This document shows, in pieces, positions 24,158-33,660 of a DNA stretch of 64,000 nucleotides. Each line of letters opens with the position of its first letter. Within the stretch, counting starts at the first letter, position 1. Location of the stretch: positions 248,001 to 312,000 of the forward strand of contig WYAX01000003.1 in assembly GCA_011525625.1 (NCBI GenBank). The letters are read 5' to 3'. This DNA comes from Nitrospira defluvii (lineage in GTDB: Bacteria; Nitrospirota; Nitrospiria; Nitrospirales; Nitrospiraceae). The position numbers and the translations under genes are program-made. Under the pieces are notes generated by a model that did not search any database, was not told where the DNA came from, and worked only from the letters and a program-made list of their open reading frames with translations.

Positions 24158-27100
24158 TCAGCCGACCTTCGAGCCGTCCAACACTTCTCGAACCTTTTGA
24201 GCCAGTGTCGTCGGCGTGAACGGCTTTTGCAGGAAGGAATGCTCCGTATCGATGCCGCCCTTAGAAAAAGCCGGATGGTCCGGATAGCCGGACATGTACA
24301 GCACCTTGACCTCCGGGCGTACCGTCGCCAGCTTCTCAGCCACCTCAGGGCCGCTCATTTGCGGCATCACAACGTCCGTCAGGAGCAGATGAATCGGCCC
24401 CGCATGTTTGGCGCCGGTCAGCAACGCCTCGATACCATGTCGCGCCTCCAGCACGGTATATCCATGGAGCCGCAATGTCTCATTGACCAGGCGCCGGACC
24501 CCCGGTTCGTCCTCCACCAACAACACGGTCTCGCGTCCGCGCACCGAGTCACCGCCGACGGCCACGGATTCGGCTTCCGGACTCGCGGCCTCCACGCGGG
24601 GGAAGAAAATTTTGAACGTCGCTCCGCGGCCCGGCTTACTCTCTACCTCGATAAAACCTCCGCTCTGTTTAACGATCCCGTAGACCGTCGACAACCCGAG
24701 CCCGGTCCCCTTGCCCTTTTCCTTCGTGGTGAAAAACGGCTCGAACACGTGCGACTGGGTGTCCTCGTCCATCCCATGCCCCGTATCGCGCACAATCAGC
24801 GCGATATAGGAACCGGGCTCGGCGCCCATCGGCGGACGATTGCGGCGCGGGCCGAATTGCACGTTAGCAGTTTCCACGGTCAACCGGCCCCCGTTCGGCA
24901 TGGCATCGCGGGCGTTGACCGCCAGATTCATGATGACCTGCTCGACCTGACCGGGGTCCGCCTTCACCTGCCCCAAGCCGGGATCCAGCACCGTGCAGAG
25001 CTCCACGATGTCCTCGCCCAGCAATCGCCTGAGCATCCCCTCCATATTGTGGATCACGCTATTCAGGTCCAACACCTTCGGCGCAATAAACTGCCGACGA
25101 CTGAAAGCCAGCAATTGCCCCGTGAGGCCTGACGCGCGATCCGCTGCCTTCTTGACCTCTTCTAACTCTTTTCGGAATCCATCGGTGGGCGAAAGACGGC
25201 TGAGCACCAGCTCGCTGTAGCCGCGAATCACCGTCAGCATGTTATTGAAGTCGTGAGCGACTCCGCCCGCCAACCGCCCAACGGCCTCCATCTTCTGCGA
25301 CTGCTGAAGCTGAGCCTCCGTGCGACGCAAGGCCTCCTCCGCCCGGGCGCGATCGCCGAACTGGCCGATCTTGAGCCCCACATCCGCGACCATCTTCAAC
25401 AACTGCTCATCCGGCTGTTTGATTTCCCGCCGGAATAACTCAATGACCCCCTCCACCTCTGTCCCGACCCGGACGGGAAATCCGAACGCGCCATGCAGGC
25501 CCACCCGGGAGGCTGCGGCGCCACGTGGGAAATTCGCCTCCTGCACAACATCCTTGATCCAGGTGGGCTCCCCGGCCTGCCAAATCCGTCCCGGGAGCCC
25601 CTGGCCGATGGGGAAGGTATGCTGCCAGGTCTCCAACACAAATTCTTCGGCATTCAGCCCCGGGGATTGCCAGACATCCAGGCAACGCAACACACTGCCC
25701 TGCCGGTCCAGCCGCCAGAAAATGCCCAATTCCCATTCGAGGCTTTCGCAGATCGCCTGCAGAATTTTGGGACCGGCTTCCTCCAGCGTCCGCGACTCGG
25801 CCAACACGCGCGTGACGGCATACTGAGACGCCAACTGCCGCTCTGTCCGCTTGCGGGCCGTGATGTCCCGGATAAAGGCGCTGAAAATATACGCATCGCC
25901 CAATCTGGCGGGAGAAATGGTAATTTCCACGGGGAATTCGTGGCCATCACGATGACTGCCCATCATCTCGATCCGTCGATTGAGCAGCGCACCTTGTCCG
26001 GTATCCAGAAAGTGGCGCAATCCACGATCGTGCGCGTCCCGGTCCCGGGCAGGCACCACGGTCTCAGATACCCGTCGGCCGAGGGCCTCCTCCCGTTCCC
26101 ACCCGAAGATGTTGACGGCCTGAGCATTCCAATCGGTAATGATGCCGCCCGCGTCCATGGAAATGACCGCATCCAGCGCCGTATCGACGATGACGCGATT
26201 GCGTTCCTGGCTCTGCAAGAGCGCGGCTTCGGCGGCCCGCGCCCATTCGCTTTCCTGCTGCGCCTGCCGATGCTGATCGCGCAATCGTCCGGTGGCCCAG
26301 AGCAGCAGCCCCACCATCGGGATCCAGACCACCGCACCGGCGATGCCGAGTTTCCACATCATCGCCCGAATCGGCAGAAGGATCACATCGCGATCGATCC
26401 GCAGCAGAATGGTCCACTGCAGGCCCGAGTACTCGCCATACCCCTTGGTCTGCGAATATCCCGTGACTACCGGCACGCGCCGACGCAGATGCATTTCCTC
26501 GACATACCCGGCCTTACCCGAGCTGCTCAGCAACACCGAGGGCAAACCCATTTCGCGCAAATTGGTCTGCTCCACGCTGTCCGACGCCGAATCCACAAAC
26601 ACCACTCCGGCCTTGGTCAAAAACTGATACTCGAACGGTCCGGCCACACCGTCGGTCTGCTGAATTTCTCGCACCGTTTCGATGAGCACATCTTCCAGCA
26701 TCGGCAGGCCGATACGACTGGTGACCGCACCGAGAAATTGGCCGTTCACACTGATTATGGGGGCCGTGAACGCGATCGACTCGATCTTATGATTCGATTC
26801 ATGCACCTCGACTTCATCGACCTGCACCGTGCCCGCTTTGCGCACACGGTCGAACCACCCGCTCCGACCATAATCCTGGCCGATCGTTGAGGAGTCCGTC
26901 GACGCCACCATGCGTCCCTGCGAATCGGTCACCCCAAGCCAGAGATAGACCGGCGCGTAGGTTTCTTTCCTCCACTGCAGATATTCATTCATGAATTTTT
27001 TGTCAGCGGCACGATCGGAGAGGGCTCTGGCCATCATGCGCACGTCGGCATGGCGTTCAAAGAGCAGCCGGTCCAGTTTATCCGCGATCTCGGCCGAGGC

Positions 27101-27259
27101 GAGGGTGAGGTTTTCTCCGGTTGCCTCCACCATGCGCACTTCGATCGAGCGCAGCATGACGACCCCGATCACAAACGCCACAATCGTCATACCGACGATC
27201 AGGACGGGCATCCAAGGATAGGAACGGCGCGAGAACGCGGCGGGAGAGGAGGAGGTCAT
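24158..27259 (-). CDS. Hybrid sensor histidine kinase (dCache-PAS-GAF-HisKA-HATPase-REC)
   Basis: A 1033-residue membrane kinase. TM1 (about 17-37) and TM2 (about 305-325) flank a periplasmic dCache-like sensor domain. Then follow a PAS domain (VIVDTALDAVISMDAGGIIT), a GAF domain (about 500-640), HisKA with the phospho-acceptor in GGVAHDFNNML, and an ATPase domain with DTGHGMD and GKGTGLGLSTV. A C-terminal receiver domain has VLLVEDEPGV, LLTDVVMP with the acceptor Asp, and the FLQKPFT Lys. There is no output domain, so the phosphate must pass to another protein. Its ATG overlaps the stop of the YkgJ-DUF2156 gene (ATGA), showing translational coupling. The stimulus is unknown. Confidence 0.92.
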   Translation of the reverse strand: MTSSSPAAFSRRSYPWMPVLIVGMTIVAFVIGVVMLRSIEVRMVEATGENLTLASAEIADKLDRLLFERHADVRMMARALSDRAADKKFMNEYLQWRKETYAPVYLWLGVTDSQGRMVASTDSSTIGQDYGRSGWFDRVRKAGTVQVDEVEVHESNHKIESIAFTAPIISVNGQFLGAVTSRIGLPMLEDVLIETVREIQQTDGVAGPFEYQFLTKAGVVFVDSASDSVEQTNLREMGLPSVLLSSSGKAGYVEEMHLRRRVPVVTGYSQTKGYGEYSGLQWTILLRIDRDVILLPIRAMMWKLGIAGAVVWIPMVGLLLWATGRLRDQHRQAQQESEWARAAEAALLQSQERNRVIVDTALDAVISMDAGGIITDWNAQAVNIFGWEREEALGRRVSETVVPARDRDAHDRGLRHFLDTGQGALLNRRIEMMGSHRDGHEFPVEITISPARLGDAYIFSAFIRDITARKRTERQLASQYAVTRVLAESRTLEEAGPKILQAICESLEWELGIFWRLDRQGSVLRCLDVWQSPGLNAEEFVLETWQHTFPIGQGLPGRIWQAGEPTWIKDVVQEANFPRGAAASRVGLHGAFGFPVRVGTEVEGVIELFRREIKQPDEQLLKMVADVGLKIGQFGDRARAEEALRRTEAQLQQSQKMEAVGRLAGGVAHDFNNMLTVIRGYSELVLSRLSPTDGFRKELEEVKKAADRASGLTGQLLAFSRRQFIAPKVLDLNSVIHNMEGMLRRLLGEDIVELCTVLDPGLGQVKADPGQVEQVIMNLAVNARDAMPNGGRLTVETANVQFGPRRNRPPMGAEPGSYIALIVRDTGHGMDEDTQSHVFEPFFTTKEKGKGTGLGLSTVYGIVKQSGGFIEVESKPGRGATFKIFFPRVEAASPEAESVAVGGDSVRGRETVLLVEDEPGVRRLVNETLRLHGYTVLEARHGIEALLTGAKHAGPIHLLLTDVVMPQMSGPEVAEKLATVRPEVKVLYMSGYPDHPAFSKGGIDTEHSFLQKPFTPTTLAQKVREVLDGSKVG

Positions 27260-28779
27260 CGTCGGGGCTCCGTCACAGTATAATTCGCCAACAATCGCGC
27301 GGGACGATACCAGTGTTTGGCGCGAGCCAGACTCGGAAGACCGGAATCATCCATGGTATTGATCCAACATGCCCCTTTGTCGCGAGCTTGGCGACAGAAT
27401 TCACGAAATATGAATGCCCCAGCCCCCACCATATCCCGATCCGCCACTTCCAGCAAGACACAGAACACCGACTGGTTCAGCCACACCCCCATCGTGTATG
27501 CCCGTATACGACCCTGTACCCGCACAACCGCTCCGGTCAGACCCAATTCATCATAGGCGGACAAGGCCGCCTCATGCGCGCCGGCTGCATCCTCCAACAA
27601 CACCTTCGCCCAATCGTCCTTGCCCGCTCGCTCTTTCTGTTCGCTCCATTCACGGAACAGACTCAAACAGGCCGGTCGATCGCGCAAGTCGTAGGGCTCA
27701 CACACCCCACCATGTTCACGCACAAACCGGTTACAGGCCGCGCGGGGCGACCGGTACGCATCGCCGGCAAGCTCCACCAAATCCGCAGCCGCATACAGAT
27801 AATCCGGCTCTCTGGCCGTCACGACGTATCCCCCGGCCCGCAGTTCCGCCACGGAGGCCTCGGGTACGTTGTCTATCCTCGTGACCGAGGAAGCTCCGTT
27901 TCGTTCGCGCATAACACGGAACGCCGCAGCCACCGGCTCTACCAGCGGGCCCGTTCCAAGCGGTGGCAGGACCATGAAGATCCCGTCCGGAGAGTCGGCA
28001 AAGAGACACAGATGCCCGTGAAGGTCGGCCCAGGCGTAGGTCAGGCGATGTCGCCAAATGTAATGGAAGACGAACGAGGCAGCGGCAAGAGGGAGCGGCT
28101 GAACGCCTGAGCTCTCCGCCAGCGCGGATTCCAACCGCCGTCGATCCGCAATGGTCAGAGGCTGCATGCGTACCGGCAACCGCCCCTGCCGGAGACGTTC
28201 GGTCACCCGCGTCAAGGGACGGAGGACCATCACATCATCCTGGAAACGTCCGATGAGCCGGGGATACCGCGCGAGAATCTCCAGCGTGGCATCCTCCTCG
28301 ATCCAGCGAGCCGTGCCCTCCGCCGCCTGCTCGATCGGCGCAGACGAAAGATCCCGCATATAGGGGCACTTCGTGTCCCAACCGAGCAGGACCTCGGTGT
28401 GCGACGCATCCCACATGAGCGCGAATGGGTAGAGCCGACAGTCCAGCGGACGCACATCATACATACGGCACTGCGAGGTCGCGGGATCGAATGCGGGGCA
28501 GAGACAGCCCTCCCCTGACGGATTGGGCACCAGTTCGATTTGCGTGCCCTCAGCATCGGGGAACATTTCCGACGCGACACCGGCCCTCACCGCCGAGCGA
28601 ATTTCGTCGGCCGTAAAAAAGGGCCGTAGAAAACTGTCGGCTTCGGGGAATCGGCAACAGATGTCGCAGTGAAGACAGGCGGTGCTCGGCACGATCTGCA
28701 GGAGAGACTGACCTACGGTCCGCGAGGGAACCGCCGCGGAGGCATGAACGAATGGACTCGCCATGAGCTGTGGCGGCAT
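27256..28779 (-). CDS. YkgJ-type Cys-cluster domain fused to DUF2156 (GNAT-like) domain
   Basis: A 507-residue two-domain protein. Residues about 30-150 hold the YkgJ/CxxCxxCC metal-binding cluster (CLHCDICCRFPE, then CLCPAF, QCRMYDVRPLDCRLYP and KCPYM). Residues about 185-500 resemble the DUF2156/phosphatidylglycerol lysyltransferase C-terminal fold, built from paired GNAT-like halves (LYAAADLVELAGDAYRSPRA, then GAGAFIFREFCRQARDKG). DUF2156 enzymes transfer aminoacyl groups from tRNA to lipids or other acceptors; the acceptor here is unknown. It is the first gene of a coupled pair with the hybrid kinase. The fusion itself is unusual to my knowledge. Confidence 0.75.
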   Translation of the reverse strand: MPPQLMASPFVHASAAVPSRTVGQSLLQIVPSTACLHCDICCRFPEADSFLRPFFTADEIRSAVRAGVASEMFPDAEGTQIELVPNPSGEGCLCPAFDPATSQCRMYDVRPLDCRLYPFALMWDASHTEVLLGWDTKCPYMRDLSSAPIEQAAEGTARWIEEDATLEILARYPRLIGRFQDDVMVLRPLTRVTERLRQGRLPVRMQPLTIADRRRLESALAESSGVQPLPLAAASFVFHYIWRHRLTYAWADLHGHLCLFADSPDGIFMVLPPLGTGPLVEPVAAAFRVMRERNGASSVTRIDNVPEASVAELRAGGYVVTAREPDYLYAAADLVELAGDAYRSPRAACNRFVREHGGVCEPYDLRDRPACLSLFREWSEQKERAGKDDWAKVLLEDAAGAHEAALSAYDELGLTGAVVRVQGRIRAYTMGVWLNQSVFCVLLEVADRDMVGAGAFIFREFCRQARDKGACWINTMDDSGLPSLARAKHWYRPARLLANYTVTEPRR

Positions 28780-28887
28780 TGTAACACTAACCCGCGAATG
28801 GTCCTACTGCTCGAGAAGATTCTCCTCACCCTGCCCGCCTCCAAAACGGAACAGACCGGATCCCATCAGCCCGGCTGACTTGTACCG

Positions 28888-30522
28888 GTGTCGGAGGCCG
28901 TGGTACGATTTGCCCACCTCGAATCCAACTGCGAGTGCGCTGCGAGCATCGAGGACATTGCATTGGCACTGGCACAACTTTCACGTGAGCCATTGAACTC
29001 CGACGAAGCCCGCCGACGTTGTCTCGCAATCCGTGATGCGCTCGTTCATGCCGGGATCTACGGCGCGGTCGAAGCGGAGCAGGCTGCAACGACCACCGGC
29101 TCTACACCCCAACCTCTGCGATTTCGCTTAGCTCCGACGGCGTTCCACCTGTCCGCGTCCGATGTGAGGCGTTTCCAGCAACTCGGCCACGACTTGCTGG
29201 CCTTCTACAAAGCGCTGAATCGCCTGTACCAGGACAGCGTTCGCGGCGCACAACCCTCATGGGTTGCCGCCTATCTTGACCAGGGAAAGCCGGAAGCCCT
29301 GATCACTTACAGCCGCATGAACCGCTTTCGACACCTGCTTCCCGGCATCATTCGACCGGACGTCATCCCGACCGCCGATGGGATGGTCATCACCGAGCTG
29401 GACTCGGTTCCGGGAGGAATCGGGCTTACAGCCTGCTTGACCCGAGCATACGACGACCTGCTCAGGCTCGACCCCTCGTCCCTGGACAGGCCGCCACACC
29501 ACTCGCCATTGATCGCCGGGCGCGACGGCATGCTACAGGGATTTGCCGCCATGCTGCGCGCCCAACAAGGCGAGCAGGACGGTATCCTCGCCATCGTGGT
29601 CTCGGACGAAGCCAAAGAATACCGGTCTGAGATGGAATGGATGGCCGACCGACTGCGCGAGATCGGATACCAAGCCTTCTGTGTCGAGCCCCGTGGCGTC
29701 CAGTTCACGGAAGACGGCCTATTCCTCCAACAGGAAGGCCAACCCAGGAGAATCGGACTGCTCTATCGCTTTTTCGAACTCTTCGACCTTAAAAACATCC
29801 CCAAATCCGAGCTCATGATGTATGCCGCCAAGAAGGGACTGGTCGCCGTGACTCCTCCCTACAAGCCGGCGCTGGAGGAGAAGTTGGCCTTTGGCCTGTT
29901 TTATCACCCTGAGCTTGCCGCGTTTTGGGAACAGGCACTGTCCGCCGACCTCATGTCCAGGTTACAGCAGCTGTTGCCTCGAACCTGGATTCTTGACCCC
30001 CGCCCGATCCCCCCGTCGGCAATCATTCCACGCCTCACAATCGGTGGACACCCCGTGTCGGACTTTCGCCGTCTGGCGAAGACCACTCAGAAGGAACGGC
30101 AACTGGTCATCAAGCCCTCAGGATTTTCGGAACTGGCCTGGGGCAGTCGGGGGGTCTCCATCGGCCATGATCTGCCCCAAGTCGAATGGGCCGCTGCCTT
30201 GGAGCAGGCTCTCCAGGCATTTCCGACGACGCCCTACGTCCTGCAGGAGTTTCACAAAGGCCGCCTGTTTGATTCAGCCTATTTTGACGAACGAAGCGAT
30301 GCCGTAGTGCCGATGTCCGGGAGAGTACGTCTGTCTCCCTACTATTTTGTCGTCGGCGACAAGGCCGAGCTCGGCGGAATCCTCGCGACGCTCTGCCCCG
30401 CCAACAAGAAAATCATCCATGGTATGGTCGATGCCATCATGGCGCCCTGCACACTCAGCCCGGACATGCCGACCGAGCGGATGGTGACCATGGAAGCGGG
30501 AGACCCCGGTATTCACTCATGA
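28888..30522 (+). CDS. ATP-grasp-like protein of unknown substrate
   Basis: A 544-residue soluble protein starting with GTG. I do not recognise a named family. Several stretches look like an ATP-grasp ligase: ITELDSVPGGIGLT in the first half, then QLVIKPSGFSELAWGSRGVS (like the ATP-lysine and Gly-rich loop), TPYVLQEFHKG and RVRLSPYYFVVG in the expected order toward the C-terminus. ATP-grasp enzymes join a carboxylate to an amine or thiol. The following small CPDC protein and the KamA-type enzyme are on the same strand and may share a pathway, but there is no direct proof. Confidence 0.55.
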   Translation: MSEAVVRFAHLESNCECAASIEDIALALAQLSREPLNSDEARRRCLAIRDALVHAGIYGAVEAEQAATTTGSTPQPLRFRLAPTAFHLSASDVRRFQQLGHDLLAFYKALNRLYQDSVRGAQPSWVAAYLDQGKPEALITYSRMNRFRHLLPGIIRPDVIPTADGMVITELDSVPGGIGLTACLTRAYDDLLRLDPSSLDRPPHHSPLIAGRDGMLQGFAAMLRAQQGEQDGILAIVVSDEAKEYRSEMEWMADRLREIGYQAFCVEPRGVQFTEDGLFLQQEGQPRRIGLLYRFFELFDLKNIPKSELMMYAAKKGLVAVTPPYKPALEEKLAFGLFYHPELAAFWEQALSADLMSRLQQLLPRTWILDPRPIPPSAIIPRLTIGGHPVSDFRRLAKTTQKERQLVIKPSGFSELAWGSRGVSIGHDLPQVEWAAALEQALQAFPTTPYVLQEFHKGRLFDSAYFDERSDAVVPMSGRVRLSPYYFVVGDKAELGGILATLCPANKKIIHGMVDAIMAPCTLSPDMPTERMVTMEAGDPGIHS

Positions 30523-30551
30523 CCACCCCAATCTTTTCAACGTAGGTACCC

Positions 30552-30797
30552 ATGGCCCTGACGCTGTATCACGTCCAATGGTGTCCCGATTGCGCGATCG
30601 TCCGCGACCGTCTTGATGAACTGAACATCGCGTACGAAGGCGTGATCGTGCCGGATTTTCGTCCCATGCGCCGCCAGGTCTATGACGTCTCGGGTCAATA
30701 TTACGTACCGGTCCTGAAAGACGGGGACACCATCCTGACGGAAACCCACGATATTCTCGCCCATCTCGATACTCACTACAACAAGGCGCAACCGTGA
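30552..30797 (+). CDS. Glutaredoxin-like / GST N-terminal domain protein
   Basis: An 81-residue thioredoxin-fold protein. It opens with LTLYHVQWCPDCAIVRDRL, carrying a CPDC active-site pair (Cys11, Cys14), and has the cis-Pro in YVPVLKDGDTIL and the final helix HDILAHLDTHY. Size fits a stand-alone glutaredoxin or the N-terminal domain of GSTs. It lies 29 bases after the ATP-grasp-like gene, so co-transcription is likely. Confidence 0.8.
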   Translation: MALTLYHVQWCPDCAIVRDRLDELNIAYEGVIVPDFRPMRRQVYDVSGQYYVPVLKDGDTILTETHDILAHLDTHYNKAQP

Positions 30798-30917
30798 GGA
30801 GATCGAGTATCCCCGCACCGGAAACGCCCCGAACCAGAGCGAGCATGAGATGCCACGGACAGACGCAGCCTGCTACGGCTCCAGATACCGGTCCGGCATC
30901 AGCGAAAGGATAAACCA

Positions 30918-32051
30918 GTGGAGGATTGGAGACGCATCCTGGCCGACAGTGTGGTGAAACCGAAAGACCTGGCCGAGCGGCTCGGGGTCGACCCGAAAGA
31001 GATTGAAGACATCGTGGGGGACTACCCCATGCGGATTACACCCACCGTGCTGGCCACCATCAAAGAGAAAGGGGACGCGATTTGGAAACAAGTCGTCCCC
31101 GATCGCGCGGAACTGGCCGATGCCGACGCAGAGGACGATCCGCTCGAAGAAGACCTGATGAGCCCTGTCCCGCATCTGGTCCACCGTTACCCCGACCGTG
31201 TCCTGCTCATGGTCACCAACCAATGCCCGATTTATTGCCGCTTCTGCACGAGAAAACGGTTGGTGGGCAAACCGGGATTCCTCAAAAAGGGCGAACTGGA
31301 CCGGGCCATTGCCTATCTGCGGGAACACCAGGAGGTGCGGGATGTCATTCTGTCCGGAGGAGATCCGCTCCTGCTGCCGGATCATCTTCTGGAGCGGATT
31401 TTGAAATCACTGCGCACGATCCCGCACTTGGAAGTGATCCGAATCGGCACGAGGGTCCCAGGCAGCTTGCCCGAACGCATCACACCCAAACTTTGCGAGA
31501 TCATCAAGAAGTACCATCCGTTCTATATGAACCTGCACTTTAATCACCCTGATGAACTGACCCCTGAGGTCAAACGCGCCTGCGGCATGTTGGCCGATGC
31601 CGGGGTTCCCCTGGGTGCACAGACTGTGTTACTCAAAGGGGTTAACGACGACCCTGAGATCATGAAACGGCTGATGCACCAATTGTTGTTGGCACGGGTC
31701 AAACCCTATTACTTGTACCAGGCTGATCTCACGAAGGGGACGAACCATTTCCGGACGTCGGTCGAAACCGGCCTCCGGATCATTAAAGCCTTGCAGGGGC
31801 ATACGAGCGGCATGGCCGTTCCGCATTTTGTCATCGATGCTCCAGGCGGCGGAGGAAAAATCCCGTTGCTCCCCGGGGATTACTTGGTCAATCTGGATGA
31901 AGACAGCGCGGTGCTGAGAAACTACGAAAATAACACCTATCACTACCCCCAACCCGGCTCCACCCACGGGCGCGAGTTACCGATGGTCGGCGCACACCCT
32001 TCCTGGGGCACGACGGCGAATGGGTGCGACGGAGGGAGCGACCACCTGTGA
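30918..32051 (+). CDS. KamA-family radical SAM aminomutase (lysine 2,3-aminomutase-like)
   Basis: A 377-residue enzyme. The radical SAM motif CPIYCRFC (Cys103, Cys107, Cys110) is followed by VILSGGDPLLLPDHLLERIL, and the PLP-binding Lys lies in APGGGGKIPLLP (about residue 314). This identifies the lysine 2,3-aminomutase / EpmB family. The length is between EpmB (about 340) and clostridial KamA (about 415). No efp or epmA gene is nearby, so a role in beta-lysine formation or in EF-P modification remains open. GTG start with AAGGAT upstream. Its stop overlaps the GTG start of the next gene (GTGA). Confidence 0.85.
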   Translation: MEDWRRILADSVVKPKDLAERLGVDPKEIEDIVGDYPMRITPTVLATIKEKGDAIWKQVVPDRAELADADAEDDPLEEDLMSPVPHLVHRYPDRVLLMVTNQCPIYCRFCTRKRLVGKPGFLKKGELDRAIAYLREHQEVRDVILSGGDPLLLPDHLLERILKSLRTIPHLEVIRIGTRVPGSLPERITPKLCEIIKKYHPFYMNLHFNHPDELTPEVKRACGMLADAGVPLGAQTVLLKGVNDDPEIMKRLMHQLLLARVKPYYLYQADLTKGTNHFRTSVETGLRIIKALQGHTSGMAVPHFVIDAPGGGGKIPLLPGDYLVNLDEDSAVLRNYENNTYHYPQPGSTHGRELPMVGAHPSWGTTANGCDGGSDHL

Positions 32052-33199
32052 AACGGGCCCGGGCCTCGAAGGGAATTCTCCCCTATCAAGATATTGTCCA
32101 GCTGATCGGGAACGGCGCCATCACATCAGACGCCCCGATCGAAAACCGACAGATCCAGCCGGCCAGCCTCGACTTGCGTCTGGGCAAGAAGGCCTACCGG
32201 CTGATCAGCAGCTTCCTGCCCGAGTTGTCGGCCATCAGCAGCCGGCTCAATGTGCTCGACTTCTACCAATCCGACCTCGTGATGTATGAGATGGACCTGT
32301 CGCAAGGCGCGATCCTCGAGAAAGGCCACGTCTATCTCGTGCCGCTGCTGGAACAGTTGAACCTTCCTGCCACGCTTCGTGCCCGGGCAAACCCCAAAAG
32401 CACAACCGGACGGCTGGATGTCTTCACCCGTGTGGTCACCGACTTGAACGCGGGCTTCGACGAGATCCGGGCGGGGTATCGAGGCCCGCTGTATTTGGAA
32501 GTCGTCCCCCGTTCATTTGCCATCAAAGTCCGCACCGGCGACTCGTTGAATCAAATCCGTTTCGTCCGTGGCGATGCGACGGTCTCGGACAGCGCCCTGC
32601 AAAAACTGCACGGTACCGATCCGCTCCTGTACCGCAACGCCTCGCCGCCAAAAGCGCTCCCCCAGAAGGAATTCCGCACCGAGCGCGGCCTGTTCTTGCG
32701 GATCGACCTGACCGGCAGCGCGCGGGAGGACGCGGTGATCGGGTACCGGGCGAAGAAAAACAGCCATGTCATCGACCTGGCAAAGATCGGGCACTATGCG
32801 GCGCTCGACTTTTGGGAGCCCCTCAAACGGCACCGGCACGACAGTCTTCTTCTGGAACCGGAGGAATTTTATATCCTGGCCTCGAAAGAGCGAATCAGGG
32901 TTCCGCCCGGATATGCCGCTGAAATGGTGGCCTATGAAGCAGCCTGCGGCGAGCTCCGCACCCATTACGCCGGGTTCTTCGACCCCGGGTTTGGTTATGG
33001 AGACGGCAAGATGCGAGGGACCCAAGTGGTCTTGGAAGTCCGCCCCCATGACGTCCCGTTCCTCATTCACGACGGGCAAACCTTCTTCAAAGTAGTGTAT
33101 GATCAGATGGTCACAGTGCCGACACAGGTCTATGGCACGGCACTCGGCTCGTCATACCAACGGCAAGCCCTCACCCTCAGCAAGCATTTTAAGGCCTGA
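32048..33199 (+). CDS. dcd: Two-domain dCTP deaminase (2'-deoxycytidine 5'-triphosphate deaminase)
   Basis: A 383-residue protein, about twice the length of E. coli Dcd, with two dUTPase-like beta domains as in the long bacterial Dcd type. The first half has IQPASLDLRLGKKAYRL, RARANPKSTTGRLDVFTRVV (active-site loop) and a GYRGPLYLEVV core. The second half repeats the fold (AEMVAYEAACGELRTHYAGF, then FDPGFG and LEVRPHDVPF). It converts dCTP to dUTP, feeding thymidylate synthesis. The GTG at 32048 is used because it overlaps the kamA-like stop in a GTGA; an earlier GTG at 32024 is possible. Coupling to a radical SAM gene is odd. Confidence 0.88.
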   Translation: MKRARASKGILPYQDIVQLIGNGAITSDAPIENRQIQPASLDLRLGKKAYRLISSFLPELSAISSRLNVLDFYQSDLVMYEMDLSQGAILEKGHVYLVPLLEQLNLPATLRARANPKSTTGRLDVFTRVVTDLNAGFDEIRAGYRGPLYLEVVPRSFAIKVRTGDSLNQIRFVRGDATVSDSALQKLHGTDPLLYRNASPPKALPQKEFRTERGLFLRIDLTGSAREDAVIGYRAKKNSHVIDLAKIGHYAALDFWEPLKRHRHDSLLLEPEEFYILASKERIRVPPGYAAEMVAYEAACGELRTHYAGFFDPGFGYGDGKMRGTQVVLEVRPHDVPFLIHDGQTFFKVVYDQMVTVPTQVYGTALGSSYQRQALTLSKHFKA

Positions 33200-33201
33200 T
33201 C

Positions 33202-33615
33202 ATGGCACCACCGAGCGATCTTCCCGAAGTGTCGACACGTCCGTCCAGGCCACACTCTCACCAGGAGGGGCCGGACGAGGAAAGCCATTCCGATCGGCAG
33301 GCCCATGTCATCGGAATGATGGTGGGCACGGCCCTGATGTTCATCGGCTTCCTCGACGTGTTTCTCTCGATCAGCGGTGGATTCGAAATCAACGTCGTGC
33401 CCCTGTTGATCTACTTCGGCGGCATCGCGGTCTGGGCGAATGCCGTGGTGGAAAACCCGACGATCCGCTATTCCCTCATGGCAGGCGCCGTCCTGATCAG
33501 CCTGGCCTTTTTTCACTATGGCGAGGTGCTGTTCTGGCACAAACAAGTCGTCTTCTGGTCTACCGTCGCGGTGGTCATGTACTTCATGTTTAAAGACACC
33601 AAGCCGATGACCTGA
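33202..33615 (+). CDS. Small membrane protein of unknown function
   Basis: A 137-residue protein. A polar, His-rich N-terminus (about 1-35) precedes four hydrophobic helices (about 36-58, 66-80, 88-106 and 114-130). It starts two bases after dcd on the same strand, so it is probably co-transcribed. No family recognised. Confidence 0.7.
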   Translation: MAPPSDLPEVSTRPSRPHSHQEGPDEESHSDRQAHVIGMMVGTALMFIGFLDVFLSISGGFEINVVPLLIYFGGIAVWANAVVENPTIRYSLMAGAVLISLAFFHYGEVLFWHKQVVFWSTVAVVMYFMFKDTKPMT

Positions 33616-33660
33616 ATGGTTCCTTGTGGCGCCTCTGCCCACACACGCCCTCCCCGCTCG

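Noticed and set aside
25493..26890. A 465-codon open frame on the + strand
   Set aside because: Antisense to the hybrid kinase, whose domains are clear in the other strand; no recognisable motif in the shadow.
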